The notes under the pieces were generated by a model, which saw only the letters and a list, made by a program, of their open reading frames with translations, did no database searches and had not been told where the DNA came from. This document shows, one piece after another, positions 5,546 to 10,903 of a stretch of DNA of 11,456 nt (its first letter is position 1; each line of letters starts with the position of its first letter). Location: NCBI GenBank assembly GCA_934747335.1, contig CAKVGS010000048.1, forward strand, positions 1 to 11,456, given 5' to 3'. The translations under genes were made by a program, and so were the position numbers. Source of the stretch: an uncultured Candidatus Melainabacteria bacterium. GTDB lineage: Bacteria > Cyanobacteriota > Vampirovibrionia > Gastranaerophilales > Gastranaerophilaceae.

Positions 5546-7601
5546 TGATATCGTCCTTGCGATTGGCTTGGTCGTTATTGTGTGCATGATGGTAATTCCA
5601 CTCCCACCTGTGCTTTTAGATTTGTTGCTTACCGTAAATATTTCTTTAGCGGTTGTAATCATGCTTGTGTGCTTATACACCCAAGAACCTCTTGATTATT
5701 CTTCTTTTCCAACGGTTCTATTGATTGCAACCCTCTTCAGATTAGGTTTAAACGTTAGTTCTACGCGTTTGATTTTATTAAATGGCGAAGCGGGAAACGT
5801 AATTAACTCGTTCGGAGAATTCGTTGTCGGCGGGAACTATGTTGTCGGTGCAGTTATATTTTGTATCCTTGTTTTAATCAACTTTATGGTAATCACAGGT
5901 GGTGCAACTCGTGTTGCTGAAGTTTCTGCCAGATTTACCTTGGATAAAATGCCCGGTAAACAATTAAGCATTGACGCTGATTTAAATTCAGGTTTGATTA
6001 ACGAAGAACAGGCAAAAGAAAGACGTAGAAAACTAGAACGCGAAACAGATTTTTACGGTACTATGGATGGTGCTTCAAAATTCGTTAAGGGTGATGCGAC
6101 AGCAGGTATTGTAATTACTGTTATCAATATCGTTGGGGGATTGATTATCGGAATAATTCAATTACACATGAATGTTCAACAAGCGCTTTCAACATATACT
6201 ATTTTAACAGTTGGTGACGGTCTTGTTTCTCAAATTCCTGCACTTTTGATTTCTACTGCAACAGGTTTGATTGTATCTCGTGCAACAGGGAAAGACGAAT
6301 CTTTATCTCAAGATATCAAAAACGAAATGTTTTCTGACCCTAGAGTTTTAGGTGTTGTAGCAGGGCTTTTAGGTTTTATGGGTATAATTCCTGGCATGCC
6401 GACTGTTCCGTTTTTAGCAATTGCAGGCATAGCAGGTGGAATGGCTTATTTTAAAGCTAAAAATAAAAAAGAAGTTTTACAAACACAAGAAGCTCAACAG
6501 GCTCAACAAGCTCAGCAAGAAAAACTCGGCAAAAAAGAAAAACGCGCAAAAGCAACAAGAGAAAGTGTTATGGAGTTGCTTAACGTTGATACGATTGAAA
6601 TTGAAGTAGGTTACAGGCTTGTACAATTGCTTAATGTTGAAATGGGCGGTGATTTATTGGAACGTATTGCTCAAATCAGACGCCAAACAGCACTGGATTT
6701 AGGTATTGTGCTTCCATCAATTAGAGTGCGTGATAATTTACAACTTTCTCCAAATTCGTATCAAATAAAATTAAAAGGTGTTGCACTGGAATCAGGTGAA
6801 GTTTATCCTGAACGATATCTTGCAATGTGTGCCGGCGACCCTGTCGGTAATCTTGCTATAAACGGTATTCATGCAATAGAACCGGCATTTGGTTTACCTG
6901 CTCTTTGGATTGAACCGAAAGACAAAGACATGGCAGAAATGTCAGGTTACACGGTTGTTTCAGCCTCTGCTGTAATTTCTACACACATAACTGAAGTTAT
7001 CAAAAAATGTGCGTCTGAAATCATTTCAAGATTTGATGTTCAGCAACTTATTGATAATCTTAAAAAAGAAGTTTCAGAAGATTATGTTAACGACATCATG
7101 AAAGATATTACAGTCGGCGATGTTCAAATTGTTATGCAAAACTTGCTTAAAGAAGGTGTTGCAGTGCGCGATTTGAAAACTATTCTAGAAACAATCAGTT
7201 TACAGGCTAAGATTAATAAAAATCCTAACTTCTTAACTGAACATGTGCGCCAAGCATTATCAAGAAATATTTGCAAGCAAAATCTTGCCGATACGGGTGA
7301 ATTATATGTAATAACACTTGCTCCTGATGTTGAAAATACAATTGCTAAAGGTGCGAGTCCTGACGGTCAAAGCGTTACGCTTGATCCAAGCTTTACAAAA
7401 AATATGTTTGATAAGATGAATTTAGAATTAGAAAAAGCTATCACAGCAACAGGAAATCAACCTGTAATTCTGTGTTCTTCTCCAATCAGATTGTTGTTTA
7501 GGAAACTTGTTGAAAGAACTTATCCACAAATTTCTATTATGTCATATAATGAAATCAGTCCAAATGTTAAGGTTAAGTCAGTTGGTATGGTGAAGGCGTA
7601 A
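5508..7601 (+). CDS. flhA: Flagellar type III export gate protein FlhA
   Basis: This 697-residue protein is the nonameric export-gate component that couples the proton gradient to export and docks substrates and chaperones on its cytoplasmic ring. The N-terminal half (about 15-320) has some eight hydrophobic segments, including IPLPPVLLDLLLTVNISLAV near 31-50. The FHIPEP signature, RFTLDKMPGKQLSIDADLNS, is near 141-160, with charged residues following in KERRRKLERETDFYG. The C-terminal ring domain starts near 350 (ESVMELLNVDTIEIEVGYRL). Between them is a glutamine-rich linker (about 326-342) encoded partly by a tandem repeat. Length is typical. The start gives the usual short lead before the first membrane helix. 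A palindromic repeat follows its stop codon directly. Confidence 0.97.
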   Translation: MELGKLSKLLSNNDIVLAIGLVVIVCMMVIPLPPVLLDLLLTVNISLAVVIMLVCLYTQEPLDYSSFPTVLLIATLFRLGLNVSSTRLILLNGEAGNVINSFGEFVVGGNYVVGAVIFCILVLINFMVITGGATRVAEVSARFTLDKMPGKQLSIDADLNSGLINEEQAKERRRKLERETDFYGTMDGASKFVKGDATAGIVITVINIVGGLIIGIIQLHMNVQQALSTYTILTVGDGLVSQIPALLISTATGLIVSRATGKDESLSQDIKNEMFSDPRVLGVVAGLLGFMGIIPGMPTVPFLAIAGIAGGMAYFKAKNKKEVLQTQEAQQAQQAQQEKLGKKEKRAKATRESVMELLNVDTIEIEVGYRLVQLLNVEMGGDLLERIAQIRRQTALDLGIVLPSIRVRDNLQLSPNSYQIKLKGVALESGEVYPERYLAMCAGDPVGNLAINGIHAIEPAFGLPALWIEPKDKDMAEMSGYTVVSASAVISTHITEVIKKCASEIISRFDVQQLIDNLKKEVSEDYVNDIMKDITVGDVQIVMQNLLKEGVAVRDLKTILETISLQAKINKNPNFLTEHVRQALSRNICKQNLADTGELYVITLAPDVENTIAKGASPDGQSVTLDPSFTKNMFDKMNLELEKAITATGNQPVILCSSPIRLLFRKLVERTYPQISIMSYNEISPNVKVKSVGMVKA
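6492..6518 (+). repeat. Three 9-base tandem repeats in the flhA linker
   Basis: GCTCAACAG, GCTCAACAA and GCTCAGCAA (each encoding Ala-Gln-Gln, residues 329-337) stand in tandem. They fall in the flexible linker between the membrane and ring domains of FlhA. Any change in copy number by slippage would keep the frame. Confidence 0.85.
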
Positions 7602-7602
7602 G

Positions 7603-7642
7603 CCCCCTCACCCCCAACCCTTCTCCCACAAGGGGCGAGGGG
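7603..7642. repeat. Palindromic intergenic repeat (family B, copy 2)
   Basis: A C-rich then G-rich stretch starts two bases after the flhA stop. CCCTTCTCCC (7618-7627) pairs with GGGGCGAGGG (7632-7641) with one mismatch and two G-T pairs around ACAA; an alternative pairing is CCCCTC (7604-7609) with GAGGGG (7637-7642). The leading CCTCACCC (7606-7613) and the following C-rich stem match the layout at 3085-3116. The repeat's GGGGAG lies immediately before an ATG at 7647, but that ATG is probably not the true start of the next gene. Confidence 0.65.
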
Positions 7643-7673
7643 AGAAATGATAAAAAAATCAGAAAGGTCATAT

Positions 7674-8273
7674 ATGAGAGAACTAATAAAAGAAAACCAA
7701 ATCGTAACAATCGTTCCACAAGATTTCAAACTTACAAATAAAGGAAAGGTTTTGGATGTATCAATGGACGGTTTTAGAATGGAATTGAAATACAAACCGG
7801 AAGGACTTATTGTTAATCATATTTGCGATTTTTATTCTTTTACCGACAACGGTTATCTTTATTTTGAATCTTATATTCAGAAACTTGAAAATAATGTGAT
7901 TACAATTGCAAACCCTGTAAAACACAGATTCTTACAAAGACGTAAATTTACGCGTATTAAATTCTTGGAAGACTTAGAATTAACTTGCGGTGATATTTCT
8001 CACAAAGTTAGAACTCTTGACCTTTCAGCAGGTGGTATGAAACTTAGAACTGCTGATAATATTGATATAGAAAAAGTTTATGATGTTTCAATTAAATTGA
8101 GCGATGAGCAGGAAATCAAATGTAAATACCAACTTATCCGTGTAGAAAAAGGTGATAGCGGACTTTATACGATTTCAGGAAGATTTACTTGCTTAAGTAA
8201 TATTGATAAAATGACTCTTGTTCAATTCTGTATGAAAAAAGACATGGAAAACCTAAATAAACGTGGTGAATAG
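7674..8273 (+). CDS. PilZ-domain protein (probable c-di-GMP receptor, YcgR-like)
   Basis: The 199-residue product has an N-terminal beta-rich domain (about 5-85) like the YcgR-N/PilZN module, then a PilZ domain (about 86-190). The c-di-GMP-binding signatures are intact: RRKFTR (R89, R90, R94; RxxxR) and D116-L-S118-A-G-G121 (D/NxSxxG). YcgR-type proteins bind c-di-GMP and slow or bias the flagellar motor. Placement right after flhA supports a motility role, though other PilZ functions such as surface-polysaccharide control remain possible. I prefer the ATG at 7674 (AAAGG at 7663-7667, six bases upstream) to the in-frame ATG at 7647, which sits two bases from a repeat and would add nine charged residues. 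It ends 16 bases before the next gene. Confidence 0.85.
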   Translation: MRELIKENQIVTIVPQDFKLTNKGKVLDVSMDGFRMELKYKPEGLIVNHICDFYSFTDNGYLYFESYIQKLENNVITIANPVKHRFLQRRKFTRIKFLEDLELTCGDISHKVRTLDLSAGGMKLRTADNIDIEKVYDVSIKLSDEQEIKCKYQLIRVEKGDSGLYTISGRFTCLSNIDKMTLVQFCMKKDMENLNKRGE

Positions 8274-8289
8274 GTGAGGAACAGTTAGA

Positions 8290-8634
8290 ATGGGTTATAC
8301 AGAGAATTTAAGATTATTTTTTGTAGTAATGACAATTATTGTCTTGGGCACTGTTAGCATAATAAGAGTTGGTGCGATTGATATGCATGCTATTTTGGCA
8401 ACAGCGGTAATCTTGGTTCCTGCAACCGTTGTAATGGGTTATCTCGGTCAGAGAATGGGCGAGATAATGGATAACCCTAAAAACCAAGCCGATGCGGATT
8501 ACAAACTTGCGGTCTTGAATGCTTTAAAGAAAATGGATAAGTCAATTACGCTTCAAGAGCTTAACGAAAAATTGACCAAACAGGTTGCAGAACCTGATTT
8601 GCCCGAAGCTCCCGATGATGATATTGATGTATAA
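8290..8634 (+). CDS. Unrecognised small two-helix membrane protein (114 aa)
   Basis: I do not recognise this family. Residues 9-28 and 33-52 are two hydrophobic helices joined by a very short turn (RVGAID). A glycine-spaced segment (G50, G53, G57) follows, then a soluble, probably helical stretch (about 62-100, with LNALKKMD and LQELNEKL heptad-like patterns) and a proline/aspartate-rich acidic tail (PDLPEAPDDDIDV). GAGGA (8276-8280) is nine bases before the ATG, and the gene lies 16 bases after the PilZ gene, so the two are surely cotranscribed. The location suggests a motility- or c-di-GMP-linked membrane partner; that is inference from position only. The reading frame is clean and the start well supported. 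Confidence 0.8.
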   Translation: MGYTENLRLFFVVMTIIVLGTVSIIRVGAIDMHAILATAVILVPATVVMGYLGQRMGEIMDNPKNQADADYKLAVLNALKKMDKSITLQELNEKLTKQVAEPDLPEAPDDDIDV

Positions 8635-8694
8635 CGATAATGATGCTTTTTTACGGAAAATTGAAAATCTTATTATCCATTTTTAATAAAAAAC

Positions 8695-8725
8695 GTAGGG
8701 TGGGGAAAGCGTGAGCGTCCCCACC
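8695..8725 (+). repeat. REP-like element: GTAG plus 8-base hairpin (family A, copy 2)
   Basis: GTAG (8695-8698) is immediately followed by the perfect stem GGTGGGGA (8699-8706) and TCCCCACC (8718-8725), with an 11-base loop containing GCGTGAGCG. Same design as the element at 5370-5403 but with an unrelated stem. It is G/C-rich within a very A/T-rich spacer. Confidence 0.7.
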
Positions 8726-8738
8726 TTTATTCAGAAAG

Positions 8739-8761
8739 GTAGGGTGCAATTTTTTTGCACC
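8739..8761 (+). repeat. REP-like element: GTAG plus 7-base hairpin (family A, copy 3)
   Basis: GTAG (8739-8742) immediately precedes GGTGCAA (8743-8749), a TTTTT loop, and TTGCACC (8755-8761). It lies 13 bases after copy 2 in the same orientation and shares GTAGGGTG with it, so the two form a tandem pair. Confidence 0.65.
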
Positions 8762-8814
8762 AATAACTTATTTTATATTCTTAACATTTTACACAAAAAG
8801 TGTAGAACGTTCCT

Positions 8815-8836
8815 AAAGCCTTTTATTCTCGGCTTT
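8815..8836 (+). terminator. Weak terminator-like stem after the flagellar block
   Basis: AAAGCC (8815-8820) pairs with GGCTTT (8831-8836) around a 10-base loop, followed by only TTACA rather than a long T-run. It could end transcription of the flagellar genes, but is a poor example. Confidence 0.3.
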
Positions 8837-8925
8837 TACAAATCTTCTTCGTTAGATAAATTACTTTTGCTCCAAATCAAATACACATCTCTAAAAACTT
8901 TACATTGTAAATTATTATTTGCATA

Positions 8926-8937
8926 AGTATTAATACT
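8926..8937. promoter_or_regulatory. Perfect 12-base palindrome over the -35 region, candidate operator
   Basis: AGTATTAATACT reads the same on both strands and covers the -35 position of the promoter whose -10 is at 8951-8956. A dimeric repressor or activator bound here would control the sugar cluster. The regulator is unknown. Confidence 0.4.
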
Positions 8938-8947
8938 AAAACTTTTG

Positions 8948-8956
8948 TGCTAGAAT
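8948..8956 (+). promoter_or_regulatory. Extended -10 promoter of the sugar-modification cluster
   Basis: TGCTAGAAT is an extended -10 with hexamer TAGAAT (8951-8956). No -35 match is visible 16-18 bases upstream, where the palindrome lies instead. Predicted +1 is about 8963, leaving a leader of about 124 bases before the TTG start at 9087. Confidence 0.45.
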
Positions 8957-8984
8957 TCTATCTGTAAGAACTCTACAAAATATG

Positions 8985-9063
8985 CAAAATGTAAAAATAA
9001 ACATTTTGAATGAAACGAAGAGTGAACATTGTTCGTCATAATAAAAACGAGAAAAAACGAACA
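8985..9063 (+). promoter_or_regulatory. Structured 5' leader with mutually exclusive hairpins
   Basis: CAAAATGT (8985-8992) and ACATTTTG (9001-9008) form a perfect 8-base stem with an 8-base loop. Further on, TGTTC (9030-9034) can pair either upstream with GAACA (9024-9028, small loop) or, as TGTTCGT (9030-9036), downstream with ACGAACA (9057-9063). The two pairings exclude one another. The second ends 12 bases before the Shine-Dalgarno sequence. No known riboswitch class is recognised. Confidence 0.3.
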
Positions 9064-9086
9064 CGAGATTTAAAGAAGGAATTGTT

Positions 9087-10214
9087 TTGCAGGCGTTGGA
9101 AATGTTAAATAAAATATTTGTTACACAACCACTTTTGCCATCATTAGATGTATATAAATCGCAATTAGAAGATATTTGGGCTTCAAAATGGCTAACTAAT
9201 ATGGGTGCAAAGCACAATGAGTTGGAGGCAAAGCTTAAAGAAGTTTTGAAAGTTCCAAATGCTCAATTGTTTAATAACGGTACAATTGCCTTGCTGACAG
9301 CAATAAAAGCGTTGAATTTACCTTATGGTAGCGAAGTAATTACAACTCCATTTACTTTTGCAGCAACACCTCATTGTATTGCTTGGAACGGTTTGAAACC
9401 AATATTCTGTGATATAGAGCCGAATACAATGACGATTGACGCAGATAAGATTGAACGATTGATTACACCAAATACATCGGCTATATTGGGCGTTCATGTA
9501 TATGGTTTTCCTTGTGATGTAGAAAAAATTGATTTGCTGGCAAAAAAATATAACCTGAAAGTTATTTATGATGCAGCACATGCTTTTTCAACAGAAATAG
9601 ATGGTGTAGGAATTGGGAATTTTGGTGATATAACAATGTTTTCATTCCATGCAACAAAATTGTTTAATACGATTGAGGGCGGTTGTTTAACATATAAAAA
9701 TTCTGATTTGGTAAAAAAGATTTACGATTTAAGAAATTTTGGAATTCAATCAGAGGAGCTTGTTGAGGCGGTCGGAATAAATGGAAAAATGAATGAGCTT
9801 TGTGCTGCAATGGGCTTGGAAAATTTAAAATTATATAAACAGGAACAAGCAAAACGCAAACAGATAAAAGCTGTTTATGATGAGAGATTGAGTAAGGTTG
9901 CAGGTATTAAAATTCCTCAAATGCCTGCAAATGTAACAAACTCATATCAGTACTATCCAATTATAGTAGAGGATAATTATCCGATTTCAAGAAACGAATT
10001 GTACGAAAAATTTAAATCAATAAATATTTTGACAAGAAAATATTTTTATCCGGCTTGTCATGATTATGAGTGCTACAAAAATGATATTACAGTCAAAACC
10101 GCAAGATTACGTACAACCGATGATTTAAAAATGCGTGTACTGTGCTTGCCTTTTTATGGAAACTTGGAATTAGATTATGTCGCTATGATTTGCGAGGTGA
10201 TAAAGTGCATATAA
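9087..10214 (+). CDS. DegT/DnrJ/EryC1-family PLP sugar aminotransferase (VioA-like)
   Basis: This 375-residue enzyme transfers an amino group, normally from glutamate, to a keto group on a nucleotide-linked sugar. The family pattern is clear: WLTNMG near 35-40, NNGTIALLTAI near 63-73, TTPFTFAATPHCI near 86-98, HVYGFPCD near 137-144, YDAAHAF at 161-167 (D162 contacts the PLP ring), and SFHATKLFNTIEGG at 186-199 with PLP-binding lysine K191, then NGKMNE near 232. The opening FVTQPLLPSL…WLTN…GxxHNELE and the SFHATK…NT.EGG box recall enzymes annotated as dTDP-4-amino-4,6-dideoxyglucose-forming (VioA); the exact sugar is inference. The start is TTG at 9087, with GAAGGA six bases upstream; an in-frame ATG at 9102 is the alternative. 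It overlaps the next gene by 10 bases. Confidence 0.9.
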   Translation: MQALEMLNKIFVTQPLLPSLDVYKSQLEDIWASKWLTNMGAKHNELEAKLKEVLKVPNAQLFNNGTIALLTAIKALNLPYGSEVITTPFTFAATPHCIAWNGLKPIFCDIEPNTMTIDADKIERLITPNTSAILGVHVYGFPCDVEKIDLLAKKYNLKVIYDAAHAFSTEIDGVGIGNFGDITMFSFHATKLFNTIEGGCLTYKNSDLVKKIYDLRNFGIQSEELVEAVGINGKMNELCAAMGLENLKLYKQEQAKRKQIKAVYDERLSKVAGIKIPQMPANVTNSYQYYPIIVEDNYPISRNELYEKFKSINILTRKYFYPACHDYECYKNDITVKTARLRTTDDLKMRVLCLPFYGNLELDYVAMICEVIKCI

Positions 10215-10903
10215 AAATTTTTCAAGATGTAATAGATATTATAAGACGTAAAAAAAATATAACTCATAATAAAATTGTTGGAAAAAACAATATTAATATT
10301 CCTAAAAATTTAAAAAAGAAAATTAAATTAAATATAGTTGGTGAAAATAATACAATAGTTATCCCGGAAAATAATAATATTTTAGGTGTGGTAAATATTA
10401 ATATTTATGGAAATAATAATCAAGTCGTTTTGGGAGAAAATGTATCTATAATACTGGGATTAAATATATCAATAGGAAATAATCATGTTTTCCATGGAGA
10501 AGTTGAAAATGTCAATGTTAGTATTGGTGAAAATACAAGAATAGAAGACGCAAATATAACAACATTTAATTCTAATAATAGTATAAGTATAGGCAAAAAT
10601 TGTTTAATTTCTTTAAAAGTAAATTTTTACAATACAGACGGGCACCCAATTTATGATAAAGTTTCTGAAAAAATAACAAATGTAGTTAAGAATATGAAAA
10701 TTGGTGATAGTTGTTGGATTGGTTATAACGCAACTATTTTAAAAGGAGTAAGTTTACCAAATAATACTATTGTTGGTTGGGGGAGTGTTGTTTCCAAATC
10801 AATACCAACAGAGTTTTGTGCAATAGCAGGAAATCCGGCAAAGATTGTAAAAGAAAACGTAACTTGGAAATGTGGAGATAAAAATTATGTTCAAAACAAA
10901 TGA
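10205..10903 (+). CDS. Left-handed beta-helix (hexapeptide) acyltransferase
   Basis: This 232-residue protein is a hexapeptide-repeat O- or N-acyltransferase. The C-terminal third is typical of the maltose/galactoside acetyltransferase-like group: NTDGHPIYD with likely catalytic H147, IGDSCWIGYNATILKGVSLP (167-186), VGWGSVVSKSIP (190-201) and AIAGNPAKIVKE (206-217). Residues 44-135 form an asparagine-rich, looser beta-helix (I/V and G-E-N/N-N steps). I place the start at GTG 10205, because GAGGTGA (10194-10200) is ideally spaced and the reading overlaps the aminotransferase stop by 10 bases; the frame is open further left but that region is inside the aminotransferase. With the preceding gene it fits amination then acylation of a nucleotide sugar (VioA/VioB-like logic, inferred). 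Base composition is more A/T-rich than the flagellar genes, hinting at transfer. Confidence 0.85.
   Translation: MHIKIFQDVIDIIRRKKNITHNKIVGKNNINIPKNLKKKIKLNIVGENNTIVIPENNNILGVVNINIYGNNNQVVLGENVSIILGLNISIGNNHVFHGEVENVNVSIGENTRIEDANITTFNSNNSISIGKNCLISLKVNFYNTDGHPIYDKVSEKITNVVKNMKIGDSCWIGYNATILKGVSLPNNTIVGWGSVVSKSIPTEFCAIAGNPAKIVKENVTWKCGDKNYVQNK

Larger units (their letters stand above)
8635..9086. other. 452-base intergenic region between the flagellar and sugar clusters
   Basis: No credible gene is present. Going left to right it holds two REP-like hairpins (8695-8761), a weak terminator-like stem (8815-8836), the inverted repeat TTTACA-T-TGTAAA (8899-8911), a 12-base palindrome (8926-8937), an extended -10 promoter (8948-8956), and a leader of about 120 bases with several possible hairpins ending at the Shine-Dalgarno sequence GAAGGA (9075-9080). 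Confidence 0.7.

Noticed and set aside
7647..7673. ATG at 7647 as start of the PilZ protein, using GGGGAG of the adjoining repeat
   Set aside because: The G-rich site is only two bases from this ATG and belongs to the palindromic repeat. The in-frame ATG at 7674 has a properly spaced AAAGG.
3067..8761. The dispersed palindromes as a CRISPR array
   Set aside because: Copies differ in sequence, are kilobases apart, and have no regular spacers or cas genes nearby.
8711..8926. A 71-codon + strand open frame beginning with GTG in the intergenic region
   Set aside because: It starts inside the REP-like hairpin at 8695-8725 and runs through the second hairpin and the terminator-like stem. There is no Shine-Dalgarno sequence and the product is low-complexity and implausible.
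9024..9034. GAACATTGTTC as an SOS (LexA/DinR) box
   Set aside because: The DinR consensus has four bases between GAAC and GTTC and flanking C/G; here there are three, and the genes are not damage-response genes.
8936..9217. A 93-codon minus-strand open frame over the sugar-cluster promoter
   Set aside because: It overlaps the promoter, leader and 5' end of the well-supported aminotransferase gene, and its product shows no recognisable features.
10142..10204. Upstream extension of the acyltransferase into the aminotransferase gene
   Set aside because: It would overlap the aminotransferase by 73 bases and add an unrelated hydrophobic leader. GTG 10205 has an excellent Shine-Dalgarno sequence and gives the usual coupling overlap.
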